The notes below the pieces were generated by a model. The model worked only from the letters and a program-made list of their open reading frames with translations. It was not told the DNA's origin and ran no database searches. Positions 34,853-44,248 of a stretch of 64,000 nucleotides of DNA are shown one piece after another. Within the stretch, counting starts at the first letter, position 1; each line of letters opens with the position of its first letter. Made by a program: the position numbers and the translations under genes. The stretch is from Palsa-504 sp963769715 (GTDB lineage Bacteria; Actinomycetota; Actinomycetes; Streptosporangiales; Streptosporangiaceae), in NCBI GenBank assembly GCA_963769715.1, contig CAVYNE010000006.1:1-64000 (forward strand). The letters run 5' to 3'.

Positions 34853-35908
34853 TCAGGCGAAGTGGTCCCAGCCGGGGGCTTGCGTGCACGGCTGGCCGTC
34901 GATGACGACGCCGTGACCCGGGCGCACCGCGCCTATCACCCGCCACCGCGGCGGCAGCCGCGTGCCCGGCGGGAACGTGGCGGCGAGTGAGTGATCCTCG
35001 CCGCCAGACAAAACCCACCGCTGGGCTTCAAACTGCTGGGCTTCGATCTGCTGGGCTTCAAACTGCTGGGCTTCCACCTGCGGGGCCTCCGCCGAGGGAG
35101 GCGGGGCAGCGGGGTCGGGGCGTGCGCCGGGGCCCGTTCGGCTCAAAGAAGCGTGACGGGCAGCATCGCGTACGGCGCGGGCCGCGGTCAGCAGAGCCCC
35201 ACCTGGCCGCAGTGCGTCCAGCGCGAGGTCGATGCGAACGCCGCTCGCGGCCGCGACGTGGCCCAGGTCGGCCAGCAGGCCGTCGCTGATGTCGATCATG
35301 GCCGTGGCGCCCAGGCCGGCGGCCTCCGGGCCGGCCTCGTACGGCGGCGCGGGCCGCAGGTGCGCGGCTACCAGATCGTCGTGAGGCAGACCGGCCGACA
35401 GCAGGGCCAGGCCAGCCGCGGCAGGCCCGAGCGGGCCCGCCACCGCCACCAGGTCGCCGGGCACCGCGCCCGACCGGAGCACCGGGGCCCGGCCGGCCAG
35501 GTCGCCCAGGCCGGTCACGGCCAGGATGACCGAACCGGCGCGGGCGGTGTCCCCGCCGATCACGCTGGCCCCGCCCCTTGAACCCCTTGAACCCCTTGAA
35601 GCCCGGGCGCACTCGGCCGCCAGCCCTTCGGCCAGTTCACGGGCCCAGCTGACCGGCAGGTCGGCCGGGGCCGCCAGCGCCACGAGCAGGGCGGACGGTT
35701 CGGCGCCCATGGCCGCGAGGTCGGCCAGGCTCCTGGCCGCGGCCTTGTGGCCGACGTCGGCCGCGCTCGACCAGTCCCGGCGGAAGTGCCTGCCCTCGAG
35801 CAGGAAATCCGTGGTCGCCACCACCCGGCCGTCGGGCACGGCCAGTACGGCCGCGTCGTCGCCGATGCCGACCAGCGTCCGCTCTCCCGGCGGCAGCCAC
35901 GCCGACAA
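34853..35908 (-). CDS. thiL: Thiamine-monophosphate kinase, start uncertain
   Basis: It phosphorylates thiamine monophosphate to the coenzyme diphosphate. Visible are VGIGDDAAVL, TTDFLLEGRHFRRDW (metal-binding Asp), SVIGGDTAR and MIDISDGLLADLGHVAAASG. Family sequence continues upstream of the TTG at 35908 (DSQTLASLGEFGLIKAL), but there is no ATG/GTG/TTG in that extension. A GGAGG at 35975-35979 precedes in-frame ATT (35971) and ATC (35968) codons, one of which may be the true start. A 15-bp array (35021-35080) inserts EAQQF-type repeats, and a 9-bp array encodes SRG repeats before SVIGGDTAR. Confidence 0.92.
   Translation of the reverse strand: MSAWLPPGERTLVGIGDDAAVLAVPDGRVVATTDFLLEGRHFRRDWSSAADVGHKAAARSLADLAAMGAEPSALLVALAAPADLPVSWARELAEGLAAECARASRGSRGSRGGASVIGGDTARAGSVILAVTGLGDLAGRAPVLRSGAVPGDLVAVAGPLGPAAAGLALLSAGLPHDDLVAAHLRPAPPYEAGPEAAGLGATAMIDISDGLLADLGHVAAASGVRIDLALDALRPGGALLTAARAVRDAARHASLSRTGPGARPDPAAPPPSAEAPQVEAQQFEAQQIEAQQFEAQRWVLSGGEDHSLAATFPPGTRLPPRWRVIGAVRPGHGVVIDGQPCTQAPGWDHFA
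35021..35080 (-). repeat. 15-bp tandem repeat, 4 units, in thiL
   Basis: The unit ctgggcttcaaactg alternates with diverged copies (gatctg, cacctg endings) and encodes EAQQF/EAQQI in ThiL. A second, 9-bp array (cccttgaac, three units) lies at about 35576-35602 in the same gene. Confidence 0.93.
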
Positions 35909-36003
35909 CGCCTTGATGAGGCCGAACTCCCCGAGCGAGGCCAGCGTCTGCGAGTCTTCCCCAGCGATAATTGACCTCCGGCCGCAAGGAACATATGTGT
36001 TAC

Positions 36004-36015
36004 AGGTCTGGACCT
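36004..36015. promoter_or_regulatory. Candidate operator between thiL and the Lrp-like gene
   Basis: AGGTC-TG-GACCT is a perfect 5-bp-arm inverted repeat in the divergent region, about 58 bp before the Lrp-like start. GTTAC and GTAAC flank it asymmetrically. No regulator is identified. Confidence 0.3.
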
Positions 36016-36072
36016 CTACGGTAACGTGAGGCCACTAGGGGCGCCTGTCCCGAAATGCCCTGGGAGGACCTC

Positions 36073-36306
36073 ATGGTGGAGGCTTACATCCTCGTCCAGA
36101 CAGAAGTCGGCAAGGCCGCCGACGTGGCCACGCTTATCAGGAAGATCAGCGGAGTCACCCAAGCGGAGGACGTCACCGGCCCCTACGACGTCATCGTGCG
36201 CGCCCAGGCGGACAACGTCGACGAACTCGGCCGGCTGGTCGCCGCGCACATCCAGTCCGTGCCCGGGATCACCAGGACGCTCACCTGCCCCGTGGTGCAC
36301 ATCTGA
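36073..36306 (+). CDS. Lrp/AsnC ligand-binding (RAM/ACT-like) domain protein
   Basis: This 77-residue stand-alone RAM domain (MVEAYILVQTEVGKAADVAT, GPYDVIVRAQADNVDELG, PGITRTLTCPVVHI) lacks any DNA-binding helix-turn-helix. Such stand-alone modules form amino-acid-binding oligomers and are widespread beside thiL/rpmB in actinobacteria. ATG at 36073 is chosen with GGAGG at 36063-36067; GTG directly follows. The 3' end overlaps fbiD by 26 bp in the convergent direction. Confidence 0.9.
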   Translation: MVEAYILVQTEVGKAADVATLIRKISGVTQAEDVTGPYDVIVRAQADNVDELGRLVAAHIQSVPGITRTLTCPVVHI

Positions 36307-36943
36307 GCAGTTCGGCCGCAAGCGGCGCGCTGTGCGGTCCCAGCCCGAGCGTGGTCGCGCCGCGCAGGTCAGACGGCGTGTCCACGTCCCGGCGTAGTCC
36401 TGGCAGGCCATCCAGGCCGAGTTCGACAGCGCCGCCCGCGGCGTGCCGCGCCCGTGACGCCAGGCCGAACGCTGGGCGGAACGCCGCCCCCGGCGTCGCC
36501 GTGTACAGCGTGGTGCCGTCGCCGGCCGCGTCGGCCACGAAGGCGGTCGGCCAGGCCTGCGCGGCGCGCAGCGCCCGGCCGAGTTCGGCGGGCCGCAGCG
36601 CGGGCAGGTCGGCGGACAGCGCAGCCGTCCCGGAGCGCGGCCACCGGGCGCCGGCGTACGCGGCGCCGTGCCGCAGCGCCGCGTTGAGGCCGTCGCGCGG
36701 CTCGTCAGGCACGACCAGCGCGCCAAGATCTCCCAGCGTCACCGCTGCGACCTGGTCATCTGTGATAACAATCACGCGTGCGGCCGCGTCGCACTCCAGC
36801 GCCGCCGTCACCGTGTCGCAGGCCAGGGCGAGGGCGAGCTCGCCCCGGCGCGGCCCGGCGAGCCCGGCGAGCCGGGACTTGGCCTGGGTGAGCACCTTAA
36901 CGGGCATCACCACTGACCAGGTAGTCAGGGCATTATCGGTCAT
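36281..36943 (-). CDS. fbiD: Phosphoenolpyruvate/2-phospholactate guanylyltransferase (FbiD/CofC)
   Basis: It makes the guanylylated three-carbon precursor for coenzyme F420. The 220-residue protein starts MTDNALTTWSVVMPVKVLTQ and has the nucleotidyltransferase motif VMPVKVLTQAKSRLA, VITDDQVAAV, GLNAALRHG and LSADLPALRP, ending with the RDVDTPSDLRGA segment typical of CofC. It implies that the organism makes F420; fbiA/B/C are not in this window. The C-terminus overlaps the Lrp-like gene tail-to-tail by 26 bp. Confidence 0.93.
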   Translation of the reverse strand: MTDNALTTWSVVMPVKVLTQAKSRLAGLAGPRRGELALALACDTVTAALECDAAARVIVITDDQVAAVTLGDLGALVVPDEPRDGLNAALRHGAAYAGARWPRSGTAALSADLPALRPAELGRALRAAQAWPTAFVADAAGDGTTLYTATPGAAFRPAFGLASRARHAAGGAVELGLDGLPGLRRDVDTPSDLRGATTLGLGPHSAPLAAELLRCAPRGR

Positions 36944-36994
36944 GACTTTGATCCTGCCTCGACACCGGACCACCCGAACCTGGAGACTAACTTC

Positions 36995-37828
36995 ATGAGC
37001 GACCGCGCTGACCAGCGTACGGCCAGTTACAGCTACTCCAAGGGCTGGCGGCTGGTCTCGGTGATCATCCTGCGCCCCGGGCTGCGGTTGCTGATGAAGC
37101 ACCGGTGGCAGGGGAAGGAGAACTTCCCGCGGACCGGCGGCGTGATCCTGGCCCCGAACCACCTGTCCTACGCCGACTGGCCCACCGTCGCGCTCTTCTG
37201 CGACTCCTACGGGAAGCGGTACCCGGTCTTCATGATCAAGTCGGCGGTCTTCGAGGTCAAGGTGCTCGGACCGCTCATGCGCAAGCTCGGCCAGCTGCCC
37301 GTGTACCGGGGCCGCGGCGACGCCGGCCTGGTGCTGAAGCAGGCCGAGCAGGCGCTGCGGGCCGGCGCCGCCGTGATCGTCTACCCGGAGGGGACCGCGA
37401 GCCGCGACCCGGACCTGTGGCCGATGGTCGGCAAGACGGGCGCCGCGCGGCTCGCGCTCACCACCGGGGCGCCGGTGATCCCGATCGCGCACTGGGGCGC
37501 ACAGGAGATCCTCCCCTACGGGTCGAAGAAGCCCCACCTGTTCCCGCGCAAGACCGTGCGGATGGCGGCCGGGCCGCCGGTGGATCTGTCCGCCTACGCC
37601 GGCCAGCGGCTCGGCGCGAGCACGCTGCGCGCGGCCACCGCCGACATCATGGCCGACATCACCGCCTTGCTGGCCGCGATCAGGCTCCAGACGCCGCCCG
37701 CCGTGCCCTACGATCCGGCCATCCCAGGTGGCCGTCTTCCTGCGGGCCGAACGGAGGATGGTTCCTCTTCCGGCTCCACGGCCAGCCAGGGCGGGGCGGC
37801 GCAGGAGTCCGGCCCTGGACCGTCATGA
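36995..37828 (+). CDS. plsC: 1-acyl-sn-glycerol-3-phosphate acyltransferase (PlsC family)
   Basis: It acylates lysophosphatidic acid to phosphatidic acid at the membrane. The HX4D motif is NHLSYADW (residues about 56-63), with FPRTGGVILAPNH before it and the acyl-acceptor site YPEGTASRD. 277 residues, with an extra Pro/Ser/Gly-rich C-terminal tail of about 45 residues after ITALLAAIR. The stop overlaps the gpsA ATG by 4 nt, coupling two steps of phospholipid synthesis. Confidence 0.94.
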   Translation: MSDRADQRTASYSYSKGWRLVSVIILRPGLRLLMKHRWQGKENFPRTGGVILAPNHLSYADWPTVALFCDSYGKRYPVFMIKSAVFEVKVLGPLMRKLGQLPVYRGRGDAGLVLKQAEQALRAGAAVIVYPEGTASRDPDLWPMVGKTGAARLALTTGAPVIPIAHWGAQEILPYGSKKPHLFPRKTVRMAAGPPVDLSAYAGQRLGASTLRAATADIMADITALLAAIRLQTPPAVPYDPAIPGGRLPAGRTEDGSSSGSTASQGGAAQESGPGPS

Positions 37829-38829
37829 AGGCTGCAGTGATGGGGGCCGGGTCCTGGGGCACCACGTTCGCCCAGGTGTTCTGCGACGCCGGGACGCCCA
37901 CGATGCTGTACGCCCGCAATCCGCAGCTGGCCAAGGCGCTGGCCGAGCTGCACGAGAACCCGGACTACCTGCCGGGGATCACGCTGACTCCGACGCTCGA
38001 CGCGACGCCGGATCCCGCCGAGGCGCTGGCCGGCGCGGACCTGGTCGCTTTCGCCGTGCCCGCGCAGTCGCTGCGGGCGAACCTGGCGGCCTGGGCGGCG
38101 CTGATCCCGCCCGGCGCGCTGCTGGTCAGCCTGATCAAGGGCATCGAGCTCGGCACCTGCCGGCGGATGAGCGAGGTCATCATCGAGGTGCTGGGTGCGG
38201 ACGCCGCGCGGGTCGCCGTGGTCGCCGGCCCGAACCTGGCCGCCGAGATCGTCCGGCGCCAGTTCACCGCCACCGTGGTGGCCTGCGCCGCGCCGGACGG
38301 CGCGCTGGTCCTGCAGGGCGCGTGCCACACCCAGTATTTCCGCCCGTACACCAACACCGACGTGACCGGCTGCGAGCTCGGCGGCACGGTGAAGAACGTC
38401 ATCGCGATCGCGGTGGGCATCGCGGTCGCGATGGGGCTCGGGGACAACACCAAGGCCACCCTGATCACCCGCGGGCTGGCCGAGATCGCCCGGCTCGGTT
38501 CGGCGCTCGGCGCGGACCCGCAGACGTTCGCCGGCCTGGCCGGGATGGGCGACCTGGTGGCCACCTGCAGCTCACCGCTGTCACGTAACCGGACGTTCGG
38601 GGAAAACCTGGGGCGTGGCATGACGGTGGCGCAGGCCGCCGCGGTGATGAACGGGATCGCGGAGGGCGTAGCATCATGCGGACCGGTGCTCGAGCTGGCC
38701 CGAGCGCATCACGTCGAGATGCCGATCACCGAGGTCGTCGAGGCCGTCATGCGTGACGGGCTGCCCGTCACCGAGGCCGCGTCGATGCTAGCGTCACGTT
38801 CAGCCAAGCCCGAGTGGTACGGCCCCTGA
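37825..38829 (+). CDS. gpsA: Glycerol-3-phosphate dehydrogenase [NAD(P)+]
   Basis: It reduces dihydroxyacetone phosphate to sn-glycerol-3-phosphate for phospholipids. The 334-residue protein has the Rossmann motif VMGAGSWGTTFAQVF, substrate region GPNLAAEI, active-site Lys in GCELGGTVKNVIAIAVG, DNTKATLITRGLAEIARLG and GMGDLVATCSSPLSRNR. The start overlaps the plsC stop (ATGA). A gene for a PLP enzyme follows after 31 bp. Confidence 0.97.
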   Translation: MKAAVMGAGSWGTTFAQVFCDAGTPTMLYARNPQLAKALAELHENPDYLPGITLTPTLDATPDPAEALAGADLVAFAVPAQSLRANLAAWAALIPPGALLVSLIKGIELGTCRRMSEVIIEVLGADAARVAVVAGPNLAAEIVRRQFTATVVACAAPDGALVLQGACHTQYFRPYTNTDVTGCELGGTVKNVIAIAVGIAVAMGLGDNTKATLITRGLAEIARLGSALGADPQTFAGLAGMGDLVATCSSPLSRNRTFGENLGRGMTVAQAAAVMNGIAEGVASCGPVLELARAHHVEMPITEVVEAVMRDGLPVTEAASMLASRSAKPEWYGP

Positions 38830-38860
38830 TGCGGGTGCCCAGATCAGTGGGAATGATTTC

Positions 38861-40090
38861 GTGGAAATAGTGCGCAAGCAGACCGGCGAGAACACCCGCG
38901 CGGTGCACCTGCCGGCCCCGCCGACGCCTTCTCAGCAGCCGCTCGGCACGCCGGTGTTCCGGACCGCGGCGTTCTCGTTCGGCACGGCCGAGGAGTACCG
39001 GGCCGTGCTGAACGACGAGAGGCCCGGCTACACCTACAGCCGGATCGACAACCCCACCGTGGACGCGTTCGCCCGCGCGGTCGCGGCCCTGGAAGGGGTG
39101 AACCTGCCGCGCTGGCCCGCGGCGCAGGCGTTCGCCTCGGGGATGGCCGCGATCAGCGGTGTGTTCTGGACCTTCGCCCGGACGGGCGCGCACGTGGTGG
39201 CGTCGTCCGCGGTCTACGGCGGGACCTACGGGTTCCTGCGCAACGTCGCGTCCCGGTTCGGCGTGGAGACCGATTTCGTCGACATCACCGACCTGGACCA
39301 GGTCCAGGCGGCCATGCGGCCGACCACGAGGATCGTGTACGCGGAGACGATCGCGAACCCGACCACGGCCGTCGCCGACCTGCGCCAGCTGTCCGAGATC
39401 GCGCACGACGCCGGGGCGCTGCTGGTAGTCGACTCGACGCTGGCCCCGCCGGTGATCTGCCGGCCGCTCGAGCACGGCGCCGACCTGGTCGTGCACTCGG
39501 CGACCAAGTACATCGGCGGCCATTCCGACGTCACCGGCGGCGTGGTCACCGGGCGCATCGAGCTGATCAGCAACATCCGCAGCGTCCGGGTCGACACCGG
39601 CGGCTGCCTGGCGCCCGACGAGGCGTTCCTTTTGAGGCGGGGCTTGGAGACGCTGCCGCTGCGGGTCCGGCGGGCCTGCTCGACGGCGTCGGTGTTCGCC
39701 GCCGCGCTGTCCCGGCACCCGGCCGTGCTGCGCATCGACTACCCCGGGCTGCCCGATCACGCCGGCCACCAGGTGGCCAGGCGGATGTTCGACGCGGGGC
39801 CGGAAGGAGTGCGGTTCGGTGCGATCGTGACGGTGACGCCGCACGGCGGGCGCGAGGCGGGCATGGCGTTCGCCGACAAGCTGCGGCTGGCTCAGAACGC
39901 GACATCGCTAGGCGGAACCCACACGGTGGTTAGCCACGTGGCCTCCACCACGCACCGGCAGCTCGATGACCGCGCGCTGGCGGCCGGGGGCATCGACCCG
40001 GCCGCGGTACGCTTCTCCATCGGCCTGGAGGACGCGGAAGATCTTATCTCTGACGCCTACGTGGCCCTGGAGTCCTTGGGCAGGCCGTAG
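38861..40090 (+). CDS. Cys/Met metabolism PLP-dependent enzyme (cystathionine gamma-synthase/lyase family)
   Basis: A fold-type I PLP enzyme of the MetB/MetC/MetZ/methionine-gamma-lyase group, 409 residues. Visible are YTYSRIDNPTVDAF, FASGMAAISGVFW, the PLP-binding VVDSTLAPPVICRPLEHGAD and the Schiff-base Lys in VVHSATKYIGGHSDVTGG, followed by TGGCLAPDEAFLLRRGLETL and IGLEDAEDLISD. The reaction cannot be assigned from sequence; cystathionine gamma-lyase or methionine gamma-lyase are the nearest options. It stands between gpsA and ddl, where I do not recall such a gene in Streptomyces. GTG start. Confidence 0.92.
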   Translation: MEIVRKQTGENTRAVHLPAPPTPSQQPLGTPVFRTAAFSFGTAEEYRAVLNDERPGYTYSRIDNPTVDAFARAVAALEGVNLPRWPAAQAFASGMAAISGVFWTFARTGAHVVASSAVYGGTYGFLRNVASRFGVETDFVDITDLDQVQAAMRPTTRIVYAETIANPTTAVADLRQLSEIAHDAGALLVVDSTLAPPVICRPLEHGADLVVHSATKYIGGHSDVTGGVVTGRIELISNIRSVRVDTGGCLAPDEAFLLRRGLETLPLRVRRACSTASVFAAALSRHPAVLRIDYPGLPDHAGHQVARRMFDAGPEGVRFGAIVTVTPHGGREAGMAFADKLRLAQNATSLGGTHTVVSHVASTTHRQLDDRALAAGGIDPAAVRFSIGLEDAEDLISDAYVALESLGRP

Positions 40091-40093
40091 GGT

Positions 40094-40189
40094 CGGGAGC
40101 TTGGGTTCGACAGCGGGAGCTTGGTTCGACAGCGGGAGCTTGGTTCGACAGCGGGAGCTTGGTTCGACAGCGGGAGCTTGGTTCGACAG
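40094..40189 (+). repeat. 19-bp tandem repeat, 5 units, directly upstream of ddl
   Basis: Five units of cgggagcttggttcgacag (the first has one extra g) fill the gap between the PLP-enzyme stop and the ddl ribosome-binding site. The AGGAGG of ddl begins immediately after the last unit. The unit is not a multiple of three and there are no spacers. Confidence 0.96.
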
Positions 40190-40197
40190 GAGGACGC

Positions 40198-41430
40198 GTG
40201 CTGGGGCAGCGCAAGATCCGGGTCGCCGTGGTGTTCGGCGGCCGCAGCAGTGAGCACGCCGTGTCCTGCGCGAGCGCGGGCCTGATCTTGTCGGCCATCG
40301 ACCCGGACCGGTACGAGGTACTGCCCATCGGCATCGCCACGGACGGGCGGTGGGTGCTGACCTCGGGTGACCCGGCCCGGCTGGCGCTTTCACCAGGGTC
40401 GGTGCCCTCGGTCGAGTCGGTGGCCGTTACCGGGGCGGAGATCACGCCGCGGACCGGGTCAGGCTTTGGTGTGTTTCAGGTGACGAGCCCTGGTTCGGTA
40501 CCACGGGACCTCGGCGAGGTGGACGTGGTGCTGCCGCTGCTGCACGGCACCTACGGCGAGGACGGCACGCTGCAGGGCCTGCTCGAGATGACCGGCACGA
40601 GGTACGCGGGCGCGGGTGTGTTCGCCAGCGCGGCCGGCCTGGACAAGGAGTACATGAAGCTGCTCATGTCCGCGCGCGGCCTGCCGGTCGGCCGGTACGT
40701 GGTGGTGCGCGACCGCGACTGGCGCCCGGGTGAGCTCGGTGAGCGCAAGCGCGTGCTTGACGAGATCGCCGAGCTCGGCTGGCCTGTGTTCGTCAAGCCC
40801 GCCCGCGGCGGCTCGAGCATCGGCATCTCGTTCGTGACCGGTTTCGATGACCTGGAGTCGGCCATCGATGCCGCTCGCGCGCACGACCCGAAGGTGCTGG
40901 TCGAGGCGGCGGTGGACGGGATCGAGGTCGAATGCGCGGTGCTCGAGGGCCTCGACGGCGGGCCGCCCGAGGCGAGCGTGCCCGGCCAGGTCGTGGTGGA
41001 CCCTGGGTCAGCGTTTTATGACTTCGAGGCGAAGTACCTGGCCTCGGCGACCACGATGCGGATCCCGGCGCCGGTGCCCGCCGACGCGGCGGCGGAGATC
41101 AGGCGGCTGGCCTGCGCGGCCTTCGACGCGATCTCCTGCGAGGGCCTGGCCCGGGTCGATTTCTTCTACACCCCGGCGGGGAAGGTCTTGGTCAACGAGA
41201 TCAACACGATGCCGGGGATGACCCCCGCGTCGGGGTTCCCGATGATGTGGGCCGCCTCGGGGCTGCCGCTGCCGCAACTCGTCGACCGGATCATCCAGAC
41301 CGCGCTGCGTAAGCGCCCCGGCCTGCGGTTAGCCCCGCCACACGGCGGCGGGCGGCGTCCAGGGGTGCTCCCGGATGCCGCCCGTGGCCGTTGGCGTGGC
41401 CAGGCTACTTCTTGGGCTTCTCGCCGTTGA
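40198..41430 (+). CDS. ddl: D-alanine--D-alanine ligase
   Basis: An ATP-grasp ligase that makes D-Ala-D-Ala for peptidoglycan. N-terminal VAVVFGGRSSEHAVSCASAG, LPLLHGTYGEDGTLQGLLEM, ATP-binding FVKPARGGSSIGISFV and C-terminal LARVDFFYTPAGKVLVNEINTMPGMTPASGFPMMW are all present. The specificity loop sequence is of the Ala-Ala rather than Ala-Lac type as far as can be judged. GTG 40198 is preceded by AGGAGG. At 410 residues it has about 35-40 extra C-terminal residues past the usual end near ALRKR; this tail runs 26 bp antisense into hup. Confidence 0.96.
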   Translation: MLGQRKIRVAVVFGGRSSEHAVSCASAGLILSAIDPDRYEVLPIGIATDGRWVLTSGDPARLALSPGSVPSVESVAVTGAEITPRTGSGFGVFQVTSPGSVPRDLGEVDVVLPLLHGTYGEDGTLQGLLEMTGTRYAGAGVFASAAGLDKEYMKLLMSARGLPVGRYVVVRDRDWRPGELGERKRVLDEIAELGWPVFVKPARGGSSIGISFVTGFDDLESAIDAARAHDPKVLVEAAVDGIEVECAVLEGLDGGPPEASVPGQVVVDPGSAFYDFEAKYLASATTMRIPAPVPADAAAEIRRLACAAFDAISCEGLARVDFFYTPAGKVLVNEINTMPGMTPASGFPMMWAASGLPLPQLVDRIIQTALRKRPGLRLAPPHGGGRRPGVLPDAARGRWRGQATSWASRR

Positions 41431-41692
41431 CGAGCGCCTTGAAGTCCGCGCCGGGGCGGAACTTGGGCACCGCGGACGCCGGCACCTGGATGGTCTCCCT
41501 GGTGGCCGGGTTGCGGGCCGTGCGCGCGGGGCGCTCGCTCTTCTCGAAGACGCCGAACCCGGTGATGGCCACCTTGTCACCGCTGGCGACAGCGGACTGG
41601 ATGGTCTCGAGCACCGCGTTCAGGGCTTCGGCCGCGGATTTCTTGTCCCCCAACCGGTCCGAGATCGCGTCGATCAGATCACGCTTGTTCAT
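41405..41692 (-). CDS. hup: HU-family DNA-binding protein
   Basis: A nucleoid-associated 95-residue HU protein: MNKRDLIDAISDRLGDKKSA, VAITGFGVFEKSERPARTAR, the DNA-intercalating arm with RNPATRETIQVPAS and PKFRPGADFKALVN. This is the short form without the Lys/Ala tail of mycobacterial HupB, although it ends GEKPKK. ATG 41692 gives the standard start. Converges on ddl with overlapping ends. Confidence 0.97.
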   Translation of the reverse strand: MNKRDLIDAISDRLGDKKSAAEALNAVLETIQSAVASGDKVAITGFGVFEKSERPARTARNPATRETIQVPASAVPKFRPGADFKALVNGEKPKK

Positions 41693-41914
41693 TTGCTCAC
41701 TCCTGCGCTTCCCCCACAGGTCGCGTGGGCTCCGATACGAGATCGCGACCTCTGACCTGCCCGAAAGTAGGCGATCCAACGCCGTTGCACAATGACCCTG
41801 GCCACATTGGCCGGCGTGTCGGCCAATATCACACGCCAAGCACCCAGCAGATATACGCAAAGTACCGGAAAATGCCCGGTTTATGCCGCTTTGCGCGGGG
41901 CCCCGCTCGGCTCT

Positions 41915-42057
41915 GGCATGCCCTGACGCACCACACCGCCCTCAGCGCCCGCCCGGGGCGCTGGCATGCCCTGACGCACCACACCGCCCTCAGCGCCCGC
42001 CCGGGGCGCTGGCATGCCCTGACGCACCACACCGCCCTCAGCGCCCGCCCGGGTAAA
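41915..42057. repeat. 48-bp tandem repeat, 3 units
   Basis: Units start at 41915, 41963 and 42011, each with ggcatgccctgacgcaccac and then caccgccctcagcgcccg. Copies are almost identical. There are no spacers, so this is not a CRISPR array. Confidence 0.95.
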
Positions 42058-42111
42058 TCAATGAATGTGGCGCTCTACCCGAAAGAATCACTAGAGTGCC
42101 GCATTCATTGA
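42058..42111. repeat. 54-nt imperfect palindrome, copy 2
   Basis: In the orientation of copy 1 (reverse complement here) the arms are TCAATGAATGCGGCACTCTA and TAGAGCGCCACATTCATTGA around loop GTGATTCTTTCGGG. Relative to copy 1 (23107-23160), arm positions 9/46 and 16/39 change together (C-G to T-A and T-A to C-G). Confidence 0.93.
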
Positions 42112-42133
42112 ATTCCGCGCGGGGATGGGTGGG

Positions 42134-42727
42134 TCAGGCGGTGACGGGGAGCCAGGCGGGGCGGTTGTACTCGAAGGCGGTGATCTCATCGACGTGGCGG
42201 AGCGTCAGGCCGATGTCATCGAGGCCCTCTATCAGCCGCCAGCGGGTGTAGTCGTCGATCTCGAAGGGCGCCTTGATCCCCGCGGCTTCGGCCAGCACGA
42301 CGCGGTTGTCCAGGTCCACGACGACCTCGGTGCCGGGGTCGGCCTCGATGGCGTCCTGCAGGGCGGTCACGGCGGCCTCGGTCAGCGTGACCGGCAGCAG
42401 GCCAGCCTTGGTCGCGTTCGTGCGGAAGATGTCGCCGAACCTGGGCGCGATCACGGCTCGGAAGCCGTAGTCGGTAAGCGCCCAGACGGCGTGCTCGCGT
42501 GACGAGCCGGTGCCGAAGTCGGTGCCCGCGACCAGGATCGTCGCGCCGTCGTACTGCGGCTGGTTGAGCACGAAGGACGGGTCCTCGCGCCAGGCGGCGA
42601 ACAGGCCCTCGCCGAAGCCGACCCGGCTCACCCGCTTGAGGTACTCGGCCGGGATGATCTGGTCGGTGTCCACGTTGCTGCGGCGCAGCGGCAGCGCGCG
42701 GCCGACGTGCGTGACGAACGGTTCCAT
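42134..42727 (-). CDS. leuD: 3-isopropylmalate dehydratase small subunit
   Basis: The swivelling domain of isopropylmalate isomerase in leucine synthesis. The 197-residue protein has the signature LPLRRSNVDTDQIIPAEYLK and the substrate-binding DFGTGSSREHAVWALTDYGF. It lies 26 bp after leuC on the same strand and forms the leuCD pair. Confidence 0.97.
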   Translation of the reverse strand: MEPFVTHVGRALPLRRSNVDTDQIIPAEYLKRVSRVGFGEGLFAAWREDPSFVLNQPQYDGATILVAGTDFGTGSSREHAVWALTDYGFRAVIAPRFGDIFRTNATKAGLLPVTLTEAAVTALQDAIEADPGTEVVVDLDNRVVLAEAAGIKAPFEIDDYTRWRLIEGLDDIGLTLRHVDEITAFEYNRPAWLPVTA

Positions 42728-42753
42728 GCCAATCTCCTTTACAGGTCGGCCAG

Positions 42754-44193
<1,440 letters not shown>

Positions 44194-44216
44194 CACGCTC
44201 TCTCCCTTCGGTTTGC

Positions 44217-44233
44217 GTCTCGCATTCCGAGAC
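44217..44233. promoter_or_regulatory. Candidate NdgR operator between leuC and ndgR
   Basis: GTCTCG-CATTC-CGAGAC is a perfect 6-bp-arm inverted repeat 16 bp before the ndgR ATG and 24 bp before leuC. IclR regulators of the NdgR/LtbR type are known to control leuCD from such sites. The binding itself is inference. Confidence 0.6.
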
Positions 44234-44248
44234 GGCAGTATTCATAAC

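Larger units (their letters stand above)
41693..42133. other. Intergenic region between hup and leuD
   Basis: 441 bp without a credible gene. It contains the hup promoter region, a 48-bp tandem repeat (41915-42057) and the second 54-nt palindrome (42058-42111), which ends 22 bp before the leuD stop. Confidence 0.7.

Noticed and set aside
40094..42057. CRISPR-like periodic repeats at 40094-40189 and 41915-42057
   Set aside because: Units are contiguous with no unique spacers and no cas genes nearby.
41725..42111. 128-codon plus-strand frame over the 48-bp repeat, ending MNVALYPKESLECRIH
   Set aside because: A similar peptide (MNVAFYLKESLERHVH) appears at 23107-23160 only because both frames cross the 54-nt palindrome; the shared thing is DNA structure, not a protein.
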